IMG/VR virus record: IMGVR_UViG_3300025820_000004
Location: 1-37,675 of that record
DNA from: a virus
Strand: one strand, 5' to 3'
Length of the DNA: 37,675 nt
The notes below the pieces were generated by a model that saw only the letters and a program-made list of their open reading frames with translations, was not told the DNA's origin and did no database searches. The position numbers and the translations under genes were made by a program. Shown piece after piece: positions 8,472-13,361 of this stretch (positions within the stretch are counted from its first letter, which is position 1; every line of letters begins with the position of its first letter).

Positions 8472-8523
8472 CCTGCCAATGGCAGGCATAATATATCATA
8501 CAATATATATATTCTTTTGTCAA
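8472..8523 (-). promoter_or_regulatory. Cassette 1 promoter and 5'-terminal hairpin
   Basis: TTGACA (8518-8523), 17-base spacer, TATGAT (8495-8500), then within about 8 bases the hairpin CCTGCCATTGGCAGG (8472-8486; 6-bp stem, ATT loop). The predicted start of transcription is at the hairpin's 5' edge. A GGAGG site follows. Confidence 0.9.
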
Positions 8524-8690
8524 TACTTTTCTATATTTTTACATCTACTTTTTATGCTATATCTCATTGATTTTTCAAGATTATTTAAATATTTTATGCT
8601 TATATAAAAAAATAAAATAAACAATTTTCAAATCCATTTTTTGTCAGCAGCCAAAAAAACAACAAAAAAAACAAAAAAAACACCAAGCAA
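8524..8690. other. Conserved AT-rich upstream block, cassette 1
   Basis: Upstream of each cassette promoter lies a related A/T-rich block with AAGATTATTTAAATATTT-like words, followed by A-rich tracts. No gene. It may act as an UP element or bend; that is inference from conservation between cassettes. Confidence 0.5.
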
Positions 8691-8755
8691 TAACAGACAC
8701 CAACAGACATAACTAAGCAGGCAATAACAGACATAATCAGACAAAAGCAGACATA
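8691..8755. repeat. AACAGACAT repeats (ATGTCCG-type) between cassettes 1 and 2
   Basis: Five imperfect copies of (A/G)(A/G)C(A/G)GACA(T/C), relatives of the AACGGACAT word found in the other inter-cassette gaps. They lie just past the cassette 2 terminator and upstream of the cassette 1 promoter region. Confidence 0.6.
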
Positions 8756-8781
8756 ACTACCGAAAAAAAGACAAAAAAAAA

Positions 8782-8802
8782 GGCACGGCAAAAAGCCGTG
8801 CC
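8782..8802 (-). terminator. Terminator of cassette 2
   Basis: Perfect 8-bp stem GGCACGGC / GCCGTGCC with a 5-base loop, followed on the minus strand by a long T run. Confidence 0.9.
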
Positions 8803-8807
8803 TTTCA

Positions 8808-9124
8808 GAGGGTGCTCCTCTCGTTTAAAGAGGAACACTCTCTTTTTTAATCTTCACTCCCTTCACTATTTCGTGAAAAGAATAGAGAGGTGTCCCCTTC
8901 CACTCACCGTAAAGGAGGAACACCCTCCTAATTCTCTTATGAGGAGCTTCCTGAACAAACTCCTCATAAGCCTCTTGTATTTTTTCATCGCAGGGAAGTG
9001 GGAGTAACTTTCTTAGAAGCGAGGGAGAAAACGCCCTCATTTCAAAAAAAGTCTCTCCCACTTCCAGGGGTCTTTCACTAAAAAACAAAAGACCCCCTCT
9101 CTGATAGAGGTTGTAAAAACCTCT
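8808..9124 (-). other. Inverted repeats inside cassette 2 gene
   Basis: Plus-strand arms: 8808-8821 with 8829-8842 (13 pairs, one G-U, one internal mismatch; encloses the stop codon at 8825); 8913-8918 with 8924-8929 (6 bp); 8936-8946 with 8960-8970 (11 bp perfect); 8994-9004 with 9055-9065 (11 bp perfect) enclosing 9021-9025 with 9034-9038 (5 bp); 9067-9075 with 9088-9096 (9 bp perfect); 9106-9112 with 9118-9124 (7 bp), which competes with 9096-9100 with 9106-9110 (5 bp). Confidence 0.9.
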
Positions 9125-9202
9125 ACCTTTTAAATAGAAATCCCAGGATAAGGGAGCGTGTATTCCTACCCCCATCCACTTCCGAACCAGTAAGTTTCTC
9201 AT
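8825..9202 (-). CDS. Cassette 2: small island protein, N-terminal-domain type
   Basis: A 125-residue protein of unknown function. The order WMGVGIHAP, then NLYQRGGLLFFSERPLEVGE, FSPSLLRKLLPL and RVFLLYGEWKGTPLY matches WEKVRVF, SLYQYGGHLLVFSKQ, YSPELVRILNS and GILFFYPQDS in the cassette 4 protein, so it is a member of the same family without the C-terminal domain. Promoter, 5' hairpin, GGAGG and terminator are its own. The coding DNA is among the most hairpin-dense of the island and visibly richer in G+C than the late genes. Anti-defence role is inferred from the neighbouring ring nuclease. Confidence 0.75.
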   Translation of the reverse strand: MRNLLVRKWMGVGIHAPLSWDFYLKGRGFYNLYQRGGLLFFSERPLEVGETFFEMRAFSPSLLRKLLPLPCDEKIQEAYEEFVQEAPHKRIRRVFLLYGEWKGTPLYSFHEIVKGVKIKKESVPL

Positions 9203-9228
9203 TCTTTTTACCTCCTTTCTTTATTCAG

Positions 9229-9283
9229 CCTGCCAATGGCAGGTTTCTATATACATACTATCATTTATATGCTCTTTTGTCAA
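9229..9283 (-). promoter_or_regulatory. Cassette 2 promoter and 5' hairpin
   Basis: TTGACA (9278-9283), 17-base spacer, TAGTAT (9255-9260), then CCTGCCATTGGCAGG (9229-9243) about 11 bases later and a GGAGG site before the ATG. Confidence 0.88.
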
Positions 9284-9559
9284 TACTTTTTTATATTTTT
9301 ACATCTACTTTTTATGCTATATCTTATTGATTTTCCGAAACTATTTAAATATTTTATGTTAGCATAAAAAAATTCAATAAAAAAACAATTACCTATTGAA
9401 TTTTCAGAACTATTTAAAATTTTTATACTTGTATAAAAAAAATTAAATCTAACCAAATAAAGCATTTTTTTTCTACTGAAAAAACAAACATCAAGACGGT
9501 AACAGACATTAGCGGACATACCTAAGCGGACATGACTAACCGAAAAAAGGACAAAAAAA
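9284..9559. other. Inter-cassette region 2/3
   Basis: AT-rich block with two related ATTGA(A/T)TTT...ATTTAAA-type segments (near 9330 and 9390), one more than in the other gaps, then the ATGTCCG-type repeats and the cassette 3 terminator. An open frame crossing it (9280-9564) is low-complexity and has no ribosome site. I see no gene. Confidence 0.5.
9495..9534. repeat. GCGGACAT repeats between cassettes 2 and 3
   Basis: Three copies of the word (AACAGACAT, AGCGGACAT, AGCGGACAT) spaced 13-14 bases apart, next to the cassette 3 terminator. Confidence 0.65.
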
Positions 9560-9580
9560 GGCACGGCAAAGAGCCGTGCC
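9560..9580 (-). terminator. Terminator of cassette 3 (ring nuclease gene)
   Basis: Perfect 8-bp stem GGCACGGC / GCCGTGCC with a 5-base loop, then a T run on the minus strand. A second, 12-bp hairpin enclosing the stop codon sits directly before it. Confidence 0.9.
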
Positions 9581-9584
9581 CATC

Positions 9585-9918
9585 AGGGTGAGGATACTAC
9601 CAAAGGGGGGATACCCTCACTCTCAAAATATCCTCACCCTCAAAAAGCAGTAAGGAAGAGCCTCCAACTCTTCCTTACTGTAAACTTTCCCTTCTGGGGG
9701 ACGAGCCCCCAGAAGCTGGAAGAGGTAGACACAATCTCCCTCCTTCAGTTTTAATGTCCTTCGGCAGACATCGATTGGTCTGCCTAAAATTTGGGACAGC
9801 AGCATTGCTGTCCCCTCATGCCCAACTGCACTTTCGCAGTCAGGCACTTCCTCTGCCTGAACGGGGCAAAACTCTACAATTGCCCCGGTCCTTTCTACTC
9901 CCGCGATCATCGCGGGGG
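9585..9918 (-). other. Nine consecutive inverted repeats covering the ring nuclease gene
   Basis: Plus-strand arms: 9585-9596/9629-9640 (12 bp perfect, around the stop codon); 9648-9660/9668-9680 (13 bp perfect, 7-base loop); 9691-9700/9706-9715 (10 bp, 5-base loop); 9716-9725/9739-9748 (9 of 10); 9763-9769/9778-9784 (7 bp); 9793-9801/9806-9814 (9 bp, 4-base loop); 9825-9829/9836-9840 (5 bp); 9840-9846/9854-9860 (7 bp, sharing one base with the last); 9862-9869/9880-9887 (8 bp); 9900-9906/9910-9916 (7 bp, 3-base loop). They follow one another with almost no gap. Confidence 0.92.
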
Positions 9919-9952
9919 TAAAAGCATTGACTAAATATTTCATTTTTTTCAC
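9623..9952 (-). CDS. acrIII-1: Cassette 3: AcrIII-1 viral ring nuclease (DUF1874)
   Basis: A 109-residue protein that matches the DUF1874/AcrIII-1 family (SIRV1 gp29, STIV B116, YddF): start MKYLVNAFTPAMI, the SAVGHEGTAMLLSQILG helix, LKEGDCVYLFQL and RPPEGKVYSKEEL. Established knowledge: these enzymes degrade cyclic tetra-adenylate, the second messenger of type III CRISPR, and so disarm Csm6/Csx1-type effectors. The residues expected for catalysis and binding are present: His 45 in GHEGT, Arg 84 and Glu 87 in ARPPEGK. Length is typical. It has its own promoter, 5' hairpin and terminator. G+C is clearly above the rest of the window and the gene is built of nine consecutive inverted repeats. 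Confidence 0.92.
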   Translation of the reverse strand: MKKMKYLVNAFTPAMIAGVERTGAIVEFCPVQAEEVPDCESAVGHEGTAMLLSQILGRPIDVCRRTLKLKEGDCVYLFQLLGARPPEGKVYSKEELEALPYCFLRVRIF

Positions 9953-9971
9953 CTCCTTTCTTTTTTTTTAA

Positions 9972-10027
9972 CCTGCCAATGGCAGGCTATCTAATTACAT
10001 ATTATCATTTATATTTCTTTTTGTCAA
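9972..10027 (-). promoter_or_regulatory. Cassette 3 promoter and 5' hairpin
   Basis: TTGACA (10022-10027), 17-base spacer, TAATAT (9999-10004), CCTGCCATTGGCAGG (9972-9986; flanks add a G-U and an A-U pair), then GGAGG before the ATG. Confidence 0.9.
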
Positions 10028-10160
10028 TACTTTTTTTATACTCTTTTTTATATATCTCATTGAAAAATAAGGATTATTTAAATATTTTATATTTATATAA
10101 AAAATTTAAATAATTTTTTCTGAAATTGATTTTCTATGCATCAATAAGTTGCAACATAAG

Positions 10161-10183
10161 CATCAACGGACATCAACGGACAT
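10161..10183. repeat. CATCAACGGA tandem repeat between cassettes 3 and 4
   Basis: Two perfect 10-base units followed by CAT, giving AACGGACAT at 10165 and 10175, exactly one helical turn apart. Same word as in the other gaps. Confidence 0.7.
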
Positions 10184-10199
10184 TGTCAGAGAAAAAAAA

Positions 10200-10221
10200 G
10201 GCATGGCTTTTTTGCCATGCC
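10200..10221 (-). terminator. Terminator of cassette 4
   Basis: 8-bp perfect stem GGCATGGC / GCCATGCC with a 6-base loop and a downstream T run. Compared with cassettes 2, 3 and 5 both arms carry a matching change (CATGG for CACGG), so the stem is kept by paired changes. Confidence 0.9.
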
Positions 10222-10227
10222 CTTTTA

Positions 10228-10770
10228 GAGTAAGGGGTTAATCCCCTTACTCATAAGCAAGCATCTCTTTCGTGACTATCTCGCACGGGCAGTCGCAAAT
10301 AAACAGTTCAAAACTTTCTCCTAGCCAGCTTTTTGGATATGGAATTTGTGCTATTCTGTCAATCACTGCTGGGCGACAAACTGGCCCCAAGAATTCTATT
10401 TTTACCAATATCTTGCCACTCCAATTTTTCCACCGTACGTCGCGAAGGTGATAAAGAAAATGAGTTGCCATGGAATCTTGTGGATAAAAGAAAAGAATCC
10501 CCTCAGCTTCCTCAAGTGCTGAGGGGTCTTTTTTAAAAAATCTTTTTACCAGAGCCCGCCACTCCGACATATGTGGCCGCCACTCTGGCATCTTCCTCAT
10601 CTTTTTATTGGAATTTAAGATTCTAACCAGTTCTGGCGAATACTTTTCAATATCCGCCACGTACTCCATATAGTTTTTGATTTGCTTACTAAAGACCAAT
10701 AGATGCCCTCCATATTGATACAGCGAGTATTTGTTGTTTTCCTCCACCCACTTTCCTTGAGTAGGAAAGT
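10228..10770 (-). other. Inverted repeats inside cassette 4 gene
   Basis: Plus-strand arms: 10228-10237/10243-10252 (10 bp perfect, 5-base loop, encloses the stop codon at 10247); 10499-10507/10518-10526 (9 bp perfect); 10750-10757/10763-10770 (8 bp perfect, 5-base loop). Fewer than in cassettes 1-3 but with perfect arms. Confidence 0.85.
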
Positions 10771-10810
10771 TAAAGACTCTAACCTTTTCCCATTTTCTTA
10801 TCTTTTTCAT
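10247..10810 (-). CDS. Cassette 4: two-domain island protein
   Basis: A 187-residue protein, clear paralogue of cassette 5 along its whole length. N-terminal part: WEKVRVFNFPTQGKW, YSLYQYGGHLLVFSKQ, YSPELVRILNS. C-terminal part: EGILFFYPQDS, HFLYHLRDVRWKNWSGKI, IAQIPYPKSWLGESFELFICDCPCEIV. The closing FICDxPCE(I/L)V motif, with conserved Cys, is shared with cassette 5 and, in altered form, with both halves of cassette 6. No known family recognised. Own promoter, 5' hairpin, AGGAGGTAGG ribosome site and terminator. It may be a host-takeover or anti-defence protein, inferred from location. Confidence 0.8.
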   Translation of the reverse strand: MKKIRKWEKVRVFNFPTQGKWVEENNKYSLYQYGGHLLVFSKQIKNYMEYVADIEKYSPELVRILNSNKKMRKMPEWRPHMSEWRALVKRFFKKDPSALEEAEGILFFYPQDSMATHFLYHLRDVRWKNWSGKILVKIEFLGPVCRPAVIDRIAQIPYPKSWLGESFELFICDCPCEIVTKEMLAYE

Positions 10811-10836
10811 TTTTTCCTACCTCCTTTTTTATTTTA

Positions 10837-10892
10837 CCTGCCAATGGCAGGCTATCTATATACATCATACTATATATATATCCTTTTGTCAA
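10837..10892 (-). promoter_or_regulatory. Cassette 4 promoter and 5' hairpin
   Basis: TTGACA (10887-10892), 17-base spacer, TATGAT (10864-10869), CCTGCCATTGGCAGG (10837-10851) and a GGAGG site. Confidence 0.9.
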
Positions 10893-10990
10893 TACTCTTT
10901 TTTATACTCTTTTTTATATATCCTATTGAAAAATAAGGATTATTTAAATAATTTATATTTGTATAAAAAAATAAAATAATTTTTTCTGAA

Positions 10991-11030
10991 GCAGACATCA
11001 ACGGACATAACCAGGCAGAACGGACATGAC
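10991..11030. repeat. AACGGACAT repeats between cassettes 4 and 5
   Basis: AGCAGACATCAACGGACATA and a further AACGGACAT, three copies of the inter-cassette word in 40 bases, next to the cassette 5 terminator. Confidence 0.65.
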
Positions 11031-11054
11031 CAACTGGAAAATGGACAAAAAAAA

Positions 11055-11075
11055 GGCACGGCAAAAAGCCGTGCC
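11055..11075 (-). terminator. Terminator of cassette 5
   Basis: Perfect 8-bp stem GGCACGGC / GCCGTGCC with a 5-base loop and a long T run on the minus strand. Confidence 0.9.
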
Positions 11076-11080
11076 CTCCT

Positions 11081-11521
11081 CTCGGCAAAGTTTATTCCTC
11101 TTTGTCGAGGTAATCTTCAATCACAACCAGCTCGCATGGCTGGTCACAAATGAAGATTTTGAATTCTTCTCCTATCCCTGCCTTCGGGAGAGGAGTACGA
11201 GCAATTTCTTCCATCATGTTTGGGCACTTGCCTGTCGGTTTTAATACCTCATTTTCAATCCAAATCCGTCCTTCATGGTCCCTCCAGCGAACAGACCTCG
11301 TCTGGTAAAGAAAAAATGTCTTTTTTTGCGACGGTTCAAAAACAAAAAGGCCTTTCACTTCTTCTGGTGAAAGATCTGACTTCGTAAAGAAATCCTTTAC
11401 AATCGTCCGTAACTCTGACAATAAATGTGGTAATTTTTCATCAGAGTTCAAAACTTTCACAATTCCTGCGGGAATTTCTTTTATATTGACTGTATACCGA
11501 TATGCATGTAATAATTCATGC
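11081..11521 (-). other. Inverted repeats inside cassette 5 gene
   Basis: Plus-strand arms: 11081-11090/11100-11109 (10 pairs, one G-U, encloses the stop codon at 11092); 11112-11119/11151-11158 (8 bp) enclosing 11126-11131/11139-11144 (6 bp); 11169-11173/11191-11195 (5 bp) with an inner 4-bp stem; 11292-11296/11300-11304 (5 bp, 3-base loop); 11352-11358/11367-11373 (7 bp); 11384-11389/11395-11400 (6 bp); 11411-11418/11441-11448 (8 bp); 11461-11466/11471-11476 (6 bp); 11504-11508/11517-11521 (5 bp). Confidence 0.85.
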
Positions 11522-11661
11522 CTGACAAAAAAAAGCGTATTCCCGTATTGATACAAACCAAACAACTTTTCCTCTTCTTCAAACCGCACCCCCTGCCGAG
11601 GAAAATTAACAACTTCTACCCCCTCCCATTCCCTTATTGCTACACTTTTCTTTTTTTTCAT
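11092..11661 (-). CDS. Cassette 5: two-domain island protein
   Basis: A 189-residue paralogue of cassette 4. Shared landmarks in order: REWEGVEVVNFPRQGVRF, GLYQYGNTLFFVRHEL, GIVKVLNSDEKLP, LSPEEVKGLFVFEPSQ, FFLYQTRSVRWRDHEGRI, IARTPLPKAGIGEEFKIFICDQPCELVVI. The Lys-rich start (MKKKKSVAIREW) follows a GGAGG site. Predicted soluble, alpha/beta, two domains of about 90 residues. Function unknown. Several hairpins in its coding DNA lie where cassette 4 also has hairpins but with different sequence. Confidence 0.8.
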   Translation of the reverse strand: MKKKKSVAIREWEGVEVVNFPRQGVRFEEEEKLFGLYQYGNTLFFVRHELLHAYRYTVNIKEIPAGIVKVLNSDEKLPHLLSELRTIVKDFFTKSDLSPEEVKGLFVFEPSQKKTFFLYQTRSVRWRDHEGRIWIENEVLKPTGKCPNMMEEIARTPLPKAGIGEEFKIFICDQPCELVVIEDYLDKEE

Positions 11662-11686
11662 TTTTTTATACCTCCTTTTTTTTATT

Positions 11687-11742
11687 TAGCCCATCAATGA
11701 CAGGCTATACTATATCATACTATATATATTCTTTTTTGTCAA
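11687..11742 (-). promoter_or_regulatory. Cassette 5 promoter and variant 5' hairpin
   Basis: TTGACA (11737-11742), 17-base spacer, TATGAT (11714-11719). The hairpin TAGCCTGTCATTGATGGGCT(A) at 11687-11707 differs from the canonical 15-mer but still pairs over 9 bp as RNA, using two G-U pairs, with the same ATT loop. Confidence 0.88.
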
Positions 11743-11856
11743 TACCTTTTTTATATTTTTTTATTTATATATCTCATTGAAAAATAAGAATTATTTAAAT
11801 AATTTATATTTGTATAAAAAAACAGATAATTTTTCTGAAATTGGTATTTTTCTTCT

Positions 11857-11875
11857 CAGACATCAATTGATATTT
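11857..11875. repeat. Degenerate ATGTCCG-type word between cassettes 5 and 6
   Basis: One recognisable CAGACATCAA followed by TTGATAT. The weakest of the inter-cassette repeat clusters. Confidence 0.4.
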
Positions 11876-11898
11876 CCATAGAGAAAAAACAAAAAAAA

Positions 11899-11920
11899 GG
11901 ACATGGCAAAATCCATGCCC
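11899..11920 (-). terminator. Terminator of cassette 6
   Basis: Minus-strand stem GGGCATGG / CCATGTCC (one G-U pair) with a 6-base loop and a T run. Diverged in sequence from the other five but same design. Confidence 0.8.
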
Positions 11921-11943
11921 TAAAAATTTTTATTCTTCCTTTT

Positions 11944-12810
11944 TTACTCTTCCACCATTTCTTCCACTTTCTCTGTCTCCTCTATCTTGCATTGTGAACC
12001 CGCTACATACATCTTCAAGCACTCATGTGCACTTTCTGATTTTGCTATCAAGGTTATTTTAGCTTCAGTCCGAGCTGGAACAAGAATTTCTTCCCTTTTA
12101 TAAAATTTATCTCCAAACTTATCTTTCTCCTCCCATTGTAACTCCTGTGTTTGATACAGATAACAGCAAGAGCCACTTTGGGAGGAAACTGGAACGAATA
12201 TTAAATTTTTGTTAGAGGCCCGCCATATTTCAAACGGACCTTCAATGTACAGTTGCCCGTCGTATATCATTGTTTCTAACTCCTTGTTTATTTGGATATA
12301 CCACTCGTCATATCCTACCCCCCACTTGTATATTTTCCTGTCGGGGAGATCTACGAATTTTTTTACCTTCATCCCTGTCTCTTGTATCACCTCCTCTATT
12401 ACCTCTACTTTTTCTACCCTGCAAGGTTTATTTACCACCAGAACTTTAGCCTCTGGTACTTCTATCAGTTTTTTCACCTCCACTTCAAAAGGAACTTTCG
12501 GGACAACAACCTCTCTTACATACTGGTTCAGCTCGCACCATGTGCGCTGCTGGTACATGCACCATTGGCAGGAAGTGGAAGAAGGAAAGAAAAATAAAAA
12601 GTTATCTTGTTTTATTAGGTCAAACACTTCTTTGACTCTTAAGGTCTCTTCGTCTTCATTATAAAGAAAATCAAGTTCCTTATCTACGCAGAAATAGAAC
12701 TCCTCCCCTAAGATGCCCCAACGGAAGACATACCAGTTGGGGAAAAGCTCTTCTGGCTGTGGTCTAAAAACCCTCAGCTCTTTCTCCTGTTTTACTCCTT
12801 TGATTATCAT
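11944..12810 (-). CDS. Cassette 6: internally duplicated island protein
   Basis: A 288-residue protein of unknown function made of two copies of one domain. Copy 1 (about residues 27-139) runs YVFRWGILGEEFYFCVDKEL, FLFFFPSS, MYQQRTW, VVNKPCRVEKVEV. Copy 2 (about 160-285) runs IYKWGVGYDEWYIQINKEL, LIFVPVSSQ, YLYQTQELQW, YVAGSQCKIEETEKV. The FxFxPS...xLYQT...PC pattern is shared with the C-terminal domain of cassettes 4 and 5. Cys is frequent (CQWC at 81-84, CC at 215-216). It has its own promoter, hairpin and terminator, but its coding DNA lacks the long inverted repeats of cassettes 1-5, so it acts as an internal comparison. Confidence 0.78.
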   Translation of the reverse strand: MIIKGVKQEKELRVFRPQPEELFPNWYVFRWGILGEEFYFCVDKELDFLYNEDEETLRVKEVFDLIKQDNFLFFFPSSTSCQWCMYQQRTWCELNQYVREVVVPKVPFEVEVKKLIEVPEAKVLVVNKPCRVEKVEVIEEVIQETGMKVKKFVDLPDRKIYKWGVGYDEWYIQINKELETMIYDGQLYIEGPFEIWRASNKNLIFVPVSSQSGSCCYLYQTQELQWEEKDKFGDKFYKREEILVPARTEAKITLIAKSESAHECLKMYVAGSQCKIEETEKVEEMVEE

Positions 12811-12834
12811 TTTTTTCTACCTCCTTTTTTTATT

Positions 12835-12888
12835 TACCCACCAATGACGGGTATAATATATCATACTATATATATTTTTCCTTGTCAA
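12835..12888 (-). promoter_or_regulatory. Cassette 6 promoter and variant 5' hairpin
   Basis: TTGACA (12883-12888), 17-base spacer, TATGAT (12860-12865). Hairpin TACCCGTCATTGGTGGGTA (12835-12853) pairs over 8 bp as RNA with two G-U pairs and the same ATT loop, though its DNA palindrome is broken. Confidence 0.88.
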
Positions 12889-13146
12889 TATTTTCTTTTA
12901 TATCTTTTTTTATATATCCTATTGAATTTTCAAAACTATTTAAATATTTTATATCCACATAAAAAAAATTAAAACAGATAATTTTTCTGAAATTGGTATT
13001 TTCTGTTTATTCTCCATGGGCATCAATGGACATCATCAAACGGACACAACTAAACGAACATCAACGGATATCAATTAAAGTTTTTAATATGTATATAATT
13101 TTTTTAAATAATCCCAATTTTTAAATAAGTTATAAAAATAATCACC
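12889..13146. other. AT-rich region upstream of cassette 6
   Basis: The conserved upstream AT block (ATTGAATTTTCAAAACTATT, then AAATATTTTATATCC) and the repeat cluster at 13021-13074 are the only structure I see; no gene. Confidence 0.5.
13021..13074. repeat. AACGGACAT repeats upstream of cassette 6
   Basis: Four to five imperfect copies (CAATGGACAT, AAACGGACAC, AAACGAACAT, CAACGGATAT) 13-15 bases apart. No terminator or gene lies just beyond them here, so the repeats belong to the upstream side of the promoter and not only to terminators. Confidence 0.6.
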
Positions 13147-13175
13147 TTGACAAACTAAACCATATTATGTATACT
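13147..13175 (+). promoter_or_regulatory. Sigma70 promoter for a tiny plus-strand ORF
   Basis: TTGACA (13147-13152), exactly 17 bases, TATACT (13170-13175). A near-consensus promoter pointing away from the cassette island. Confidence 0.75.
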
Positions 13176-13210
13176 CTATAAAACCTTTAACAGACAAAGG
13201 AAGAAAAAAA

Positions 13211-13300
13211 ATGAAAAACAAAGGAAAATTGTATCTTTTTACTCTTCTTTTATTTACATTGCTCCAATTACCACAGCCCCTATCAACAATCATGCCTTAA
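13211..13300 (+). CDS. 29-residue hydrophobic peptide
   Basis: ATG 13211 to TAA 13300, preceded by AAAGGAAG at normal spacing and by the promoter at 13147. The peptide MKNKGKLYLFTLLLFTLLQL followed by PQPLSTIMP has a basic start and a run of hydrophobics, like a bare signal peptide, a single membrane span or a small toxin. No similar neighbour and no terminator is evident. The promoter, ribosome site and composition support it together; length alone would not. Confidence 0.5.
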   Translation: MKNKGKLYLFTLLLFTLLQLPQPLSTIMP

Positions 13301-13338
13301 TTTCTACCAAGCAATAAACTGCAACTTTAACACAAAAA

Positions 13339-13361
13339 AACGGACATTGCCAAACGGACAT
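13339..13361. repeat. Pair of AACGGACAT words
   Basis: Two perfect copies starting at 13339 and 13353, 14 bases apart, between the tiny ORF and the next gene. The same word as in the cassette gaps. Confidence 0.65.

Noticed and set aside
8472-8486. CCTGCCATTGGCAGG as a classical DNA operator
   Set aside because: Not excluded, but the two variant copies keep RNA pairing through G-U pairs and lose DNA symmetry, so an RNA hairpin is the better reading.
8600-8791. Hydrophobic open frame between cassettes 1 and 2
   Set aside because: Generated by A-rich repeats read on the other strand and runs into the cassette 2 terminator.
9280-9564. Open frame between cassettes 2 and 3
   Set aside because: It lies over the conserved AT block, the repeat words and the terminator, so it is non-coding.
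10870-11244. Short frames across the cassette 4/5 gap on both strands
   Set aside because: They cross the promoter, repeat words and terminator; composition is not protein-like.
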